Shown one piece after another: positions 8,017 to 15,970 of a stretch of DNA of 64,000 bases. Every line of letters starts with the position of its first letter. Position 1 is the stretch's first letter. Origin of the DNA: JAVBJV01 sp031555315 (lineage in GTDB: Bacteria > Pseudomonadota > Alphaproteobacteria > Acetobacterales > Acetobacteraceae); assembly GCA_031555315.1 (NCBI GenBank), contig JAVBUO010000003.1, forward strand, positions 62,001-126,000, given 5' to 3'. A program made the translations under genes and the position numbers. The notes under the pieces are model-generated. The model ran no database searches, was not told where the DNA came from, and saw only the letters and a list, made by a program, of their open reading frames with translations.

Positions 8017-8945
8017 TCGCCGCCGCCTATCTGGCCGCCGAGGGTTTCCAGCCGCAACTGGAAACCGAACTGGCGCGCCGCGGCATACGCATCGACGCCT
8101 GGCACGGGCTTCTGGCCTTATCGCCCGATGCGCCGCGTCCCGCAGCCTGGGCGCTGGATATCTGGACCGCGCCGCGCGAGATCCCCGTCCCCTCGGTGAA
8201 GACCGCCGCCGACGCGCTGCGCGCCATCCAGCGCAACTGGGCGCTCTATCCGTGGCTGCATCACCGCCGCGCCGCGCTGATCGCCGGCCACCTGCCGCCG
8301 GTAAAGGCCAGACCGCTGGTCTTCCCCGCGCCCGCGCCGACCGCACATCTGGGCGCGTGGACGCTGCTGGCGCCCGATCGGATGCTCGCCAGCCCGACCA
8401 AGACCTCGCCCTTCGTCAACGGCGAAGTCGCGTTCGAGGAAGACCGCATCAACCCGCCGTCGCGCGCCTATCTGAAACTGTGGGAGGCGCTGACCCGCTT
8501 CGGCGTCCATCCCCGCCCCGGCGAGACCTGCATCGATCTCGGCGCGACGCCCGGCGGGTGGAGCTGGGTGCTGGCCGGGCTGGGCGCGCAGGTCGCCTCG
8601 GTCGACAAGGCGCCGCTGGACCCGAGGATCGTCGCGCTGCCCAACGTCACGCAACGTCAGGAAAGCGCGTTCGGCATCGACCCGGCGCAGGAAGCGGCCG
8701 TGGACTGGCTGGTCTGCGACGTGATCGCCTATCCCGCCCGGCTGCTGCGGCTGATGCAGGCGTGGATCGCCGCCGGCAAAGCCAAGCGCATCGTCTGCAC
8801 GCTGAAATTCCAGGGCGAGACGGACTTCGAGAGCGCCGACGCCTTCGCCGCCATCTCCGGCGGGCGCGTCGTGCATCTGTCGCACAACAAGCACGAGCTG
8901 ACTTTCCTGTGGTCGGCCGATCCGTCAGAGTGCCCCACATCATGA
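8013..8945 (+). CDS. rlmM: FtsJ-fold rRNA 2'-O-methyltransferase, RlmM-like
   Basis: A 310-residue SAM-dependent RNA methyltransferase. An N-terminal RNA-binding region (about 1–150) precedes a Rossmann domain with motif I DLGATPGGWS (175–184) and the acidic VDKAPLDP (197–204). The FtsJ catalytic tetrad is visible as Lys155, Asp236 (VCDV), Lys265 (TLKFQGE) and Glu296 or its neighbour in KHELTF. This matches RlmM, which 2'-O-methylates C2498 of 23S rRNA, although this protein is shorter than the enterobacterial enzyme (about 360) and lacks part of its THUMP-like extension, so the exact target is inferred. The start is GTG 8013, overlapping the DUF423 stop; the stop overlaps the next ATG by 4 bases. 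Confidence 0.8.
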   Translation: MIAAAYLAAEGFQPQLETELARRGIRIDAWHGLLALSPDAPRPAAWALDIWTAPREIPVPSVKTAADALRAIQRNWALYPWLHHRRAALIAGHLPPVKARPLVFPAPAPTAHLGAWTLLAPDRMLASPTKTSPFVNGEVAFEEDRINPPSRAYLKLWEALTRFGVHPRPGETCIDLGATPGGWSWVLAGLGAQVASVDKAPLDPRIVALPNVTQRQESAFGIDPAQEAAVDWLVCDVIAYPARLLRLMQAWIAAGKAKRIVCTLKFQGETDFESADAFAAISGGRVVHLSHNKHELTFLWSADPSECPTS

Positions 8946-9886
8946 ACCGCCGCTCTTTGCTGACGGCCGCGCTGGCCGCCGCCCTGCCCGTCTCGGCATA
9001 TGCCGAGGCGGTCATCCGTTTCGTCGTCGGCTTTCCGGCCGGCACCACCGCCGATGTCTGCGCGCGCCTGTTCGCCGACGCGATGCACGCACAGCTGAAC
9101 GCCAGCATCGTGGTCGACAACCGCCCCGGCGCGGGCGGGGTGATCGCGGGCGACTACGTGGTGCGCGCCCCCGCCGACGGACGGACCCTGCTGGTCGCCA
9201 ACAACGGCACGATGGCGATCACCCCGCATCTGGGCGCGCCGATGCCGTTCGACCCCGCCACCGACCTGATGCCGCTGGCCATGCTCGGCACCTCGCAGCA
9301 GTTGCTGATCGTGCCGCCGGCGCTCGGCGTGACCGATGTCGCCGGGCTGCTGGCCAAGGCGCGCCAGGGCGATCTGTCCTACGCCTCGGTCGGCACCGGC
9401 TCGGGCAGTCATCTGGCGATGGCCGGGCTGCTGGAACAGGCGGGGGTGGCGGCCCAGCACGTGCCGTATCGCGGCGGGCCGCAGGCGCTGGGCGACCTGA
9501 TCGCCAACCGCGTGCAGGCGATGGTCCTGTCGGCCGGGTCGGCACTGCCGCTGGTGACGGACGGCAAGCTGCGCTGTATCGCCCAGACCGGCCCCGGCCG
9601 CCTGCTGGCCGATGTGCCGACGCTGGAGGAACAGGGCTTTCCGGGCCTGGAACTGCCGACCTGGAACGCGCTGTACGCGCCCGCCGCCCTGCCCGCCTCG
9701 CAGGCCACGCAGATCATCGCCGCCGTGCGCCAGGCGCGCGAGAACGCCACCGTGAAAACCGGCATGACACAGGCCGCGTTCACCATGCCGGCACTGGACG
9801 GCGACGACCTGCGCCGCTTCGTCGCCAACGAGAGCACGCGCTGGGCCGGCATCGTCCGCCGCACCGGCGTGACGGTGATGGATTAA
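8942..9886 (+). CDS. Bug/TctC-family periplasmic solute-binding protein
   Basis: A 314-residue secreted protein with a clear Sec signal (MNRRSLLTAALAAALPVSAYA, cut after residue 21 or so). The body shows the TctC/Bug signature order: RFVVGFPAGTTADVCAR near the N terminus, VVDNRPGAGGVIAGDYV, PADGRTLLVANNG and HVPYRGGPQALGDLIANRV. These receptors bind carboxylates such as citrate or other organic acids for tripartite tricarboxylate transporters, but many are orphans without adjacent permease genes, and no TctA/TctB is found here. ATG 8942 overlaps the methyltransferase stop (ATGA), so it is co-translated with an unrelated gene. Ligand unknown. Confidence 0.9.
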   Translation: MNRRSLLTAALAAALPVSAYAEAVIRFVVGFPAGTTADVCARLFADAMHAQLNASIVVDNRPGAGGVIAGDYVVRAPADGRTLLVANNGTMAITPHLGAPMPFDPATDLMPLAMLGTSQQLLIVPPALGVTDVAGLLAKARQGDLSYASVGTGSGSHLAMAGLLEQAGVAAQHVPYRGGPQALGDLIANRVQAMVLSAGSALPLVTDGKLRCIAQTGPGRLLADVPTLEEQGFPGLELPTWNALYAPAALPASQATQIIAAVRQARENATVKTGMTQAAFTMPALDGDDLRRFVANESTRWAGIVRRTGVTVMD

Positions 9887-9936
9887 CGCTGGACAGCGGG
9901 CGGAAAAAATCAGAAGACGTGGCCCTGCCCGGCTAT

Positions 9937-10245
9937 GCGGACGTGGCGGAATAGGTAGACGCAGCAGACTTTAAAATTGGAGTGCCCGCGGGGAAATCCG
10001 CGGTGCAGAACCGCTCAAAGTCGGGGAACGCTACGTGGTGCGAACCACAGGCCAATCCCGAGCCAAGCTCCCGCCCAACGGGAGAAGGTGTAGAGACTGG
10101 ACGGGCGGCGCCTAAAACCTCGCGCGGGTCATGGCGAAGGGACAGTCCAGACCACGAACGCCATCGGGCGGCGGCGAAAGCCGAAGTGGTACGAAAATCT
10201 GCATCCCTTTCGGGAGTACGGGTTCGAGTCCCGTCGTCCGCACCA
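9937..10245 (+). tRNA. tRNA-Leu(UAA), interrupted by a group I intron
   Basis: The mature tRNA is 87 nt: exon 1 at 9937–9971 and exon 2 at 10194–10245, with encoded CCA. The acceptor stem GCGGACG pairs with CGTCCGC. The anticodon stem GCAGA/TCTGC encloses the loop C-T-T-A-A-A-A, giving anticodon UAA. A long variable arm (TCCC-TTTC-GGGA) and T arm (ACGGG-TTCGAGT-CCCGT) confirm a class II leucine tRNA. The gene is continuous only after removal of the 222-nt insert between U34 and A35. Confidence 0.93.
9972..10193 (+). ncRNA. Self-splicing group I intron (IC3-like) in the tRNA-Leu(UAA) anticodon loop
   Basis: The 222-nt insert lies between anticodon positions U34 and A35, the site used by cyanobacterial and plastid tRNA-Leu introns. 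Exon 1 ends in U, and the intron ends in G (10193), as group I introns require. P1 forms between exon ACUU (9968–9971) and guide GAGU (9980–9983) with the splice-site U·G wobble. Core elements are visible: a Q/P4-like AATCCCGAGCC (10054–10064), P5 hairpin CTCCCG/CGGGAG (10068–10084), R/P7 GTGTAGAGACTGG (about 10088–10100) pairing GACTG with CAGTC (10143–10147) of the S element, and P9 CGGC-GAAA-GCCG (10172–10183). A GTGGT-GCGA-ACCAC hairpin lies at 10035–10048. No homing endonuclease frame is inside. Confidence 0.92.
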
Positions 10246-10346
10246 GTTGCTCAACGGCCGCCGCAGGCAAGCGTTGCGCAGCCTCAGTTGCAGGCCGTCC
10301 AGCCTGTCTCCGTGCCCCGTGTTCGTCATGGCTTACGCCCCGGGTA

Positions 10347-11519
10347 TCAGCGCAGCAGCGCCGGCAGCAGCGCGTCCAGCCGCAGGCGGCCCTCGGTGCT
10401 GGCCGCCAGAACCGATGTGCCGTCGCGCATGCTCCAGGCGACATAGCCCTCGTCGATGCAGGCGGCGAGCATCGCCGGGTCCAGCGCCTCGGCCAGCGGC
10501 GTGCCGGTGCGGCGTTCGAAGCGTTCGGTCTCGACCCCCTCGGCCAGCCGCAGCCCCATCATCAGCGCCTCGCGCGCCCGGGCCGGTGCGTCGAGCAGCG
10601 TGTCCTCGACCGTGCCGTGCCCGTCGCGTTCGACGCGCGCCGCCCATTCCTCGGGCGCGCGGTGGCGGCGCAGCGCATGCATCTGCCCGTCCAGGGTCAG
10701 CCGGCCGTGCGCGCCGGGGCCGATGCCCGCGTAATCCAGATAGCGCCAGTAGGCGAGGTTGTGCCGGCTTTCCGCGCCGGGCCGGGCGTGGTTGCTGATC
10801 TCGTACGCCGCCATGCCGGCGCGCGCGCTTTCTTCCTCGGTCGCCGTGTACAGTGCCGCGGCTAAATCTCCGTCGGGCAGCACGATCTCGCCGCGCGCCG
10901 CCAGCGTGGCGAACTGCGTGCCGGGTTCGATGGTCAGCTGATACAGCGACAGATGGTCGAACCCGAAGCCCAACGCGCGGCGCAGTTCGGCCCGCCAGTC
11001 GGCCACGCTCTGCCCCGGGCGCGCGGTGATCAGGTCGAACGAGGCACGCGGGAAAATGTCGCGCCCCATCTCCAGCGCCGCCACGGCCTGTGCCGCTGAA
11101 TGCCGTCGGCCCAGAAAACGCAGCGCGGCATCGTCCAGCGCCTGCACGCCCAGCGAAATGCGGTTCACCCCCGCCGCACGAAAGGCGGCCAGCTTCCCGG
11201 CCTCGACACTGGTCGGGTTGGCTTCCAGCGTGATCTCGATGTCGTTGGCGCTGGCGAAATGCGCGCCGGCCGCCGCGATGATGGCGGCGGCCGTGTCGGG
11301 CTCCATCAAGCTCGGCGTGCCGCCGCCGAAGAAGATCGACCCCAGCCGCACGCGGCCCGTAGCGTTGATCCGCGCCGCTTCCCACGCCAGTTCGCGCAGC
11401 AGCGCAGCGCGAAACCGCGCCTGCGGAATCACGTCGCGCACATGGCTGTTGAAGTCGCAATACGGGCATTTGGCCAGACAGAACGGCCAGTGCACATAAA
11501 GGGCGAGGGGATCGGTCAT
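10347..11519 (-). CDS. hemW: Radical SAM haem chaperone HemW (coproporphyrinogen III oxidase-like)
   Basis: A 390-residue radical SAM protein. The [4Fe-4S] motif C-x3-C-x2-C is at Cys14, Cys18 and Cys21 in HWPFCLAKCPYCDF, and an extra FFGGGTPSL motif follows near residue 66, both diagnostic of the HemN/HemW family. The N terminus is short and begins directly with the YVHWPFC core, as in HemW, which delivers haem rather than oxidising coproporphyrinogen. ATG 11519 was chosen because it places that core at the expected distance; the frame continues open upstream without a start of better fit. It lies 41 bases downstream of the IalB gene on the same strand, and its 3' end faces the intron-bearing tRNA. 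Confidence 0.9.
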   Translation of the reverse strand: MTDPLALYVHWPFCLAKCPYCDFNSHVRDVIPQARFRAALLRELAWEAARINATGRVRLGSIFFGGGTPSLMEPDTAAAIIAAAGAHFASANDIEITLEANPTSVEAGKLAAFRAAGVNRISLGVQALDDAALRFLGRRHSAAQAVAALEMGRDIFPRASFDLITARPGQSVADWRAELRRALGFGFDHLSLYQLTIEPGTQFATLAARGEIVLPDGDLAAALYTATEEESARAGMAAYEISNHARPGAESRHNLAYWRYLDYAGIGPGAHGRLTLDGQMHALRRHRAPEEWAARVERDGHGTVEDTLLDAPARAREALMMGLRLAEGVETERFERRTGTPLAEALDPAMLAACIDEGYVAWSMRDGTSVLAASTEGRLRLDALLPALLR

Positions 11520-11560
11520 ACCGGGAAAATAGGCCGGCGGCGACGGCGCGTCAGCCTGGA

Positions 11561-12106
11561 TTATCGTGTCGATAGCGCATTGAACGCGACGGTGAACCCT
11601 TCCAGCGAGAACGGCATCTTGGCCATGCCGCCGCTGCCCAGCTCGTATTCCACGCTGCCGCGCGAAGCGGCCGACGTCTGGCGCAGGCGCCCCATGGCGG
11701 GCTCGTCCAGCGCCACTTCCGCAAAACAACTGCCGCCGACGCAGCGCCGCAACGGCAGCAGAATCGGGTCGATCCCCTCGACCTGCAAATTCAGCACGGC
11801 GGCGGTGGCCACATTGACCGGGATCTGCACCATCAGCAGCCAGTCCCCAACGCCGCCACGCTGCCCAAGCACGAACTGGGCGACCATCTGCCGGTTCTGG
11901 TCCTGCACGATTTGCGCGATCTCGCACAGGTGGCGCGCACTGCCCGCCTGCTCCAACGGCTGCCGGCAGCGCAGCAGCCACGCGCCATAAGCCTGCGTCG
12001 TGGCCCGCGGCGCAGAGGGCTGCGATTCCGGCTGCGGCGCAGAGGGCTGCGCCAGAACCACGGTCCCCATCATCACCCACACACCAAAACACACAGGCAA
12101 ACGCAT
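11561..12106 (-). CDS. Invasion-associated locus B (IalB) family secreted protein
   Basis: A 181-residue protein with a Sec signal (MRLPVCFGVWVMMGTVVLAQ) followed by a Pro/Ser/Gln-rich linker and an IalB-type domain: YGAWLLRCRQ near residue 40, then CEIAQIV, a VLGQR-x-LLMVQIPVN strand pair, PLRRCVGGSCFAE and a C-terminal MPFSLEGFTVAFNAL. The family is common in alphaproteobacteria, where it is a periplasmic protein of poorly defined role; the name comes from Bartonella and does not imply invasion here. Four cysteines in the mature part could make two disulfides. A ribosome site (AGAGGTG) precedes ATG 12106. Confidence 0.85.
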   Translation of the reverse strand: MRLPVCFGVWVMMGTVVLAQPSAPQPESQPSAPRATTQAYGAWLLRCRQPLEQAGSARHLCEIAQIVQDQNRQMVAQFVLGQRGGVGDWLLMVQIPVNVATAAVLNLQVEGIDPILLPLRRCVGGSCFAEVALDEPAMGRLRQTSAASRGSVEYELGSGGMAKMPFSLEGFTVAFNALSTR

Positions 12107-12152
12107 CGCTGCACCTCTACCTAATTTTCTGCACTTGTTCCTGATTTATAGA

Positions 12153-12186
12153 AAAAGGGTGCACCATCGGGGCACCCTTTTTTTCT
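12153..12186 (-). terminator. Rho-independent terminator downstream of the SapC gene
   Basis: AAAAGGGTGC (12153–12162) pairs with GCACCCTTTT (12172–12181) around a 9-base loop. Read on the minus strand, the hairpin follows the SapC stop and is trailed by a T run; T tracts occur on both sides, so it could work in either direction. Confidence 0.85.
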
Positions 12187-12205
12187 TCATCTTTTTGTCA
12201 GCGCC

Positions 12206-12943
12206 TCAACTTTGGGTGGCGATATCCTGCGCCAGCGCCGGTACACCGCCGATCGACAACAGGTGCGCGAAGATCGCGTCCAGATAGCCGAGGTCGCGCA
12301 GCTCGGCCAGCTTGTCGGCCGGCAGCTGTTGCAGCTTGGCGCGGTCGACGGCGCGGAACCCGTCCACCCGGCGCTGCTGGCCGTTCTGCATGAACTGCAC
12401 CACGCCGGGTTCCAGCAGTTCCAGCTCGACCAGCTTGTCGACCATCGCCTTGGTCTTCTGGCGGGCGATTTCATACCCCTGGCAGAATTCCAGCGCCTGC
12501 TGCGCGGCCTGGGTCGGCTTCTTGTCGGCGCCGAACAGCGGCTCGCCCTCGCTGGTCGACAGCGCCTTGGCTTGCGGATCGATGCACAGGGTCATCGTGT
12601 CGGAATCGGCCTGCGGCTTGACCAGAATGAACGGATAGCAGCGCACATAGGCGGGGATATAGGTATTCGCCTCCCACACGCCCTTGTCGTTGATCAGGTG
12701 CGCCTGCCCGGGCTGCAGCGCCAGCACCGCGATCGGCATGAACGGCGCTTCCAGGTTGAACACGATCGGTAGCGTTCGCGCCGCCACCGTGAATTCATCC
12801 GCCATCAGCGGCAGCAGATGGGCGTCCCTGGCGAACCCGAACCCGGCAGGCCGGACGCGCAGCGCCGCATGCCGTTCCGAATTGAGGGCCTCGAGCCCAT
12901 TGAAAAACGGCGGCAGAGCGGACGAGGGGGCGGCTTCAGACAT
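12206..12943 (-). CDS. SapC family protein
   Basis: A 245-residue protein matching the SapC family (named from Campylobacter S-layer-associated proteins; widespread in proteobacteria with no proven activity). Recognisable stretches are LNSERHAALRV near residue 22, EFTVAARTLPIVF, the APFMPIAVLALQPG core, NTYIPAYVRCYPFIL and the C-terminal FRAVDRAKLQQLP. No signal peptide or membrane helix is seen, so it is probably cytoplasmic or surface-delivered by an unknown route. ATG 12943 has a strong GGAGAG ribosome site seven or so bases upstream, which rules out the longer in-frame extension to 13000. A terminator follows its stop. Confidence 0.88.
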   Translation of the reverse strand: MSEAAPSSALPPFFNGLEALNSERHAALRVRPAGFGFARDAHLLPLMADEFTVAARTLPIVFNLEAPFMPIAVLALQPGQAHLINDKGVWEANTYIPAYVRCYPFILVKPQADSDTMTLCIDPQAKALSTSEGEPLFGADKKPTQAAQQALEFCQGYEIARQKTKAMVDKLVELELLEPGVVQFMQNGQQRRVDGFRAVDRAKLQQLPADKLAELRDLGYLDAIFAHLLSIGGVPALAQDIATQS

Positions 12944-13140
12944 TGAATATTCTCTCCTTGGCGGCGGGCCGCCGTGACATGCGGGCAGGGTAGCTAGCAA
13001 GCCTTACTCATGAATAAGGCCCGAAATGGCCGGGCCCGTTCCAGGTTTCGCTGCCTTTTATATCCTCGGCCGTATATTTTCACCTTATTCTTTTTCCCGG
13101 CCCGAAAACCGCCCCGCCGGGTGGTCCGCGGCCCGCCCGC

Positions 13141-13171
13141 CGCCTATATAGGCGCAATATTGTATCATTGC
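13141..13171. promoter_or_regulatory. Palindromic sites upstream of the COG0523 GTPase gene
   Basis: Two dyads stand just before the gene: CGCCTATATAGGCG (13141–13154, perfect) and GCAATATTGTATCATTGC (13154–13171, GCAAT/ATTGC half-sites). Genes of this GTPase–WD40 pair are commonly under zinc-uptake repressor (Zur) control in alphaproteobacteria, so one of these may be an operator. The match to a Zur consensus is weak and the assignment is inference. Confidence 0.35.
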
Positions 13172-13185
13172 GGAGTAATGCCTCG

Positions 13186-14148
13186 ATGACCGACCTCGTC
13201 CCCGTGACCGTGCTGACCGGCTATCTCGGCGCCGGCAAGACGACCCTGCTGAACCGGATCCTGTCCGGGCGGCACGGGAAGAAATACGCGGTCATCATCA
13301 ACGAATTCGGCGAACTGGGGGTCGACAACGATCTGGTGGTCGATGCCGACGAGGAAGTGTTCGAAATGAACAACGGCTGCGTCTGCTGCACGGTGCGCGG
13401 CGACCTGATCCGCATCGTCACCAGCCTGATGAAGCGCCGCGACAGGTTCGACGGCATCATCGTCGAGACCACGGGCCTCGCCAACCCAGCCCCGGTCGCG
13501 CAGACCTTCTTCGTGGATGCCGACGTGCGCGCCAAGGCCCGGCTGGACGCCATCGTCACCGTGGTCGACGCCAAGCACCTGCCCGCCCGGCTGGCCGACA
13601 GCGAGGAAGCGCGCACCCAGATCGCCTTCGCCGATGTGATCGTCCTCAACAAGACCGATCTGGTCGGCGCCGAGGAACTGGGTGCGGTGGAAGACGCGAT
13701 CCGGCGCATCAACCCGTATGCGAAACTGCATCGCACCGAAAAGGCGGCGCTCGACCTGACCGCCGTGCTGGGCCAGAACGCGTTCTCGCTGGACCGCGCC
13801 GAGGAACTGCAACCCGGTTTCGCCGCCGGCGAGGACGAGCACGGCCATAACGAGGACATCACCTCGATGTCGTTCGAGCTCGACAAACCGGTCGACCCGG
13901 AAAAGTTCAACGCCTGGATCGGCCCGCTGCTGGCCGAAAAGGGCGCCGACCTGCTGCGCACCAAGGGCATCCTGTCCTACGCCAACGACGACCGGCGCTT
14001 CGCGTTCCAGGCCGTGCACATGATCGCCGACGGCGACTTCATCGGCCCGTGGAAGGAAGGCGCACCGCGCACCTCGCGCATCGTGTTCATCGGCCGCAAC
14101 CTGAACCGCCCGCAGCTGCGGCGCGGTTTCGAAGCCTGCGCGGCCTGA
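13186..14148 (+). CDS. CobW/COG0523-family metal-chaperone GTPase
   Basis: A 320-residue P-loop GTPase. Walker A is GYLGAGKTT (12–20), the metal-binding motif GCVCC is at 64–68, Walker B-like VETTG follows near residue 94, and the guanine-specificity motif NKTD is near 157. A His-rich stretch (EDEHGHNED, about 219–227) and the CobW C-terminal domain complete it. COG0523 proteins insert or allocate metals, often zinc; the CxCC motif and the WD40 partner point to zinc homeostasis. ATG 13186 is placed about 10 bases after GGAG (13172–13175). The WD40 gene follows after 4 bases. Confidence 0.92.
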   Translation: MTDLVPVTVLTGYLGAGKTTLLNRILSGRHGKKYAVIINEFGELGVDNDLVVDADEEVFEMNNGCVCCTVRGDLIRIVTSLMKRRDRFDGIIVETTGLANPAPVAQTFFVDADVRAKARLDAIVTVVDAKHLPARLADSEEARTQIAFADVIVLNKTDLVGAEELGAVEDAIRRINPYAKLHRTEKAALDLTAVLGQNAFSLDRAEELQPGFAAGEDEHGHNEDITSMSFELDKPVDPEKFNAWIGPLLAEKGADLLRTKGILSYANDDRRFAFQAVHMIADGDFIGPWKEGAPRTSRIVFIGRNLNRPQLRRGFEACAA

Positions 14149-14152
14149 ACCG

Positions 14153-15199
14153 ATGAGCGACCTGCAGGACGTGGACCAGCTTCTGGAAGAACGCGGCGTC
14201 CACCATACGCTCGACGCCTTCGTCACCGGCGTCAGCTTCGATCGTGCGGCGAAACACGCCGCCTTCGCGCTGGGCGACGGCACGCTGCGCCTTGTCACGC
14301 TTGCCGACGCGGCGGACTGGCGCAGCGTCGCGGCGCATGACGGCGGCGTGCTGGCGCTGGCGCCCGACTGCGCGCCGACCGGCTTCGTCAGCGGCGGTGA
14401 CGATGGCAAACTCCAGCATGTCGCGCCCGACGGCACCATCGCGACGATCGCCGATTTCGGCGGCAAATGGGTCGATCACCTCGCCACCCATGCCGACGCC
14501 AAAGGCCGCGGCCTGCTGGCCGCCGCGGTCGGCAAATACGTGCATCTGTTCGACGAACGCGGCCAGAAGCTGAAACAGTTCGCCCATCCCAGCACCGTCA
14601 CCGGCATCGCGTTCGACGCCAAGGGCAAGCGCGTCGCGGCGTCGCACTACAACGGCGCCAGCCTGTGGTTCGTCGCCTCGAAAAGCGATGCGCCGCGCGT
14701 GCTGGAATGGAAGGGCAGCCACACGTCCATCGCGATCAACCCTGCCGGCGATCACGTCGTCACCGCGATGCAGGAGAACGCGCTGCACGGCTGGCGGCTG
14801 ACCGACAGCCAGCACATGCGCATGAGCGGCTATCCCGGCAAGTCGAAGTTCATCGCCTTCACGAAAAGCGGCAAGTGGCTGGCCAGTTCGGGCGCCGAGG
14901 GCATCGTGCTGTGGCCGTTCACCGGCGGCGGGCCGATGGGCAAGCAGCCGCTGGAAATGGCCAGCGGCGACCAGGCGCTGTGCACCGCCATCGCCACCCA
15001 TCCGCAGCACGATGTTTGCGCGGCCGGTTTCGACGACGGGCTGGTGGTGCTGGCCGACATCAACTCGGGCCGGGTGCTGCCCGCCGCCGCGCCGGGCCGC
15101 GGCAGCGTCAGCGCGCTTGCCTGGTCGCCCGACGGCACCTGGCTGGGGTTCGGCACCGATACCGGGTTCGCCGCGCTGATCGATTTTTCGAAACGCTAG
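14153..15199 (+). CDS. WD40-repeat protein, partner of the COG0523 GTPase
   Basis: A 348-residue protein made of WD40-like blades; SRxDG/SPDG-type turns recur (for example LAWSPDGTWLGFGTDTG near the C terminus, IAFDAKGKRVAASHYNG in the middle). No signal peptide or membrane helix is present, so a cytoplasmic seven-bladed propeller is likely. In alphaproteobacteria such genes are repeatedly found next to a COG0523 GTPase, as here (4-base gap), and the pair is thought to serve zinc supply under starvation. The molecular role of the propeller is not established. Its TAG stop is part of the palindromic repeat that follows. Confidence 0.85.
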   Translation: MSDLQDVDQLLEERGVHHTLDAFVTGVSFDRAAKHAAFALGDGTLRLVTLADAADWRSVAAHDGGVLALAPDCAPTGFVSGGDDGKLQHVAPDGTIATIADFGGKWVDHLATHADAKGRGLLAAAVGKYVHLFDERGQKLKQFAHPSTVTGIAFDAKGKRVAASHYNGASLWFVASKSDAPRVLEWKGSHTSIAINPAGDHVVTAMQENALHGWRLTDSQHMRMSGYPGKSKFIAFTKSGKWLASSGAEGIVLWPFTGGGPMGKQPLEMASGDQALCTAIATHPQHDVCAAGFDDGLVVLADINSGRVLPAAAPGRGSVSALAWSPDGTWLGFGTDTGFAALIDFSKR

Positions 15200-15301
15200 A
15201 GCAGATCGTGATCGGGTGGGATCACCCGGTCACGCGAAGATGCTCGGCAGACAAAGACCAAGAGCATTTCCCGTGAACCAGAGTGAACGGAAAATGCTCT
15301 A
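15197..15301. repeat. Composite palindromic repeat bounded by TAGAGCA / TGCTCTA
   Basis: TAGAGCA (15197–15203) and TGCTCTA (15295–15301) form the outer inverted ends. Inside are two hairpins: GTGATCGGGTG/CACCCGGTCAC (15208–15233, one mismatch) and AGAGCATTT...AAATGCTCT with inner CCGT/ACGG pairs (15261–15300). The layout resembles the small intergenic palindromic repeats spread through many alphaproteobacterial genomes. It lies between convergent genes and may also terminate both transcripts. Confidence 0.7.
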
Positions 15302-15311
15302 GACCCGCCGT

Positions 15312-15758
15312 TCACAGGTGCTGCACCTGCAGAGTGCCGCCCCATCTGCCGTTCAGGTAATCGCAGACCAGTTTGCGATGACAGTCATGCGGATCGGCCT
15401 CGGAACACAGCAGGCAGGCGTGTTCGAACAGCGCCGGTTTCAGTTTCCGCTCGATCCCGCGCTCGGCCATCAGCGTCAGGAAACGCTTGCTGAACACCGC
15501 CTTATCGCCGCCATCCTTCTTGTAGAACTTCATCAGCGCCTCGGTCGGCGTCAGCAGCGGTTCGTGCATGTAACCGATCCCGCCGATCCGGCCGAGGAAA
15601 TACGCCAGATCCCCCGCCTTCGCGAACCCGGCCAGTTGCGAGGTGTTGTTCCGCCGCACGTCGATCACCGTCTTCACGCCCGCAGCGGTCAGACGGTCGA
15701 AGAAGTGTTCGGCCGTGGTCTGCGTGAAACCGATGGTGAAAACATGCTGCCGTTTCAT
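15312..15758 (-). CDS. DUF488 family protein
   Basis: A 148-residue protein with DUF488 hallmarks: an N-terminal VFTIGFTQTTAEHFFDRL segment, VIDVRRNNTSQLAGFAK, and the C-terminal LLCSEADPHDCHR motif (Cys–Glu and Cys-His-Arg), which is invariant in the family. The function is unknown; the conserved Cys/His set suggests a catalytic or metal site. ATG 15758 is preceded by GGAGAGTGGC, a good ribosome site, so the longer in-frame extension to 15833 is unlikely. Convergent with the WD40 gene across the palindromic repeat. Confidence 0.88.
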   Translation of the reverse strand: MKRQHVFTIGFTQTTAEHFFDRLTAAGVKTVIDVRRNNTSQLAGFAKAGDLAYFLGRIGGIGYMHEPLLTPTEALMKFYKKDGGDKAVFSKRFLTLMAERGIERKLKPALFEHACLLCSEADPHDCHRKLVCDYLNGRWGGTLQVQHL

Positions 15759-15970
15759 GCCACTCTCCGGTTCCTGGCTTCTATGCAAATAACAAACATA
15801 TACACCAGGCGTATCAGCGGCAGTAGCCGCCACATCTGAACCTGGGTGGCGCTTTGGCCATCTGAAATGACACTGGCAACAAAATGCGCGCCATTCTGAG
15901 GGATATCAATTAAAATGATCCGCTCTCGTTATATTGTTGTGGTAATATCTGTTCCGCCAGGAGGGAAAAT

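Noticed and set aside
11561..12106. Invasion function from the IalB name
   Set aside because: The family is general in alphaproteobacteria and the window has no other virulence markers; the name was kept only as a family label.
13154..13171. A definite Zur box before the COG0523 gene
   Set aside because: The dyad is imperfect and does not match a Zur consensus well; kept only as a low-confidence regulatory site.
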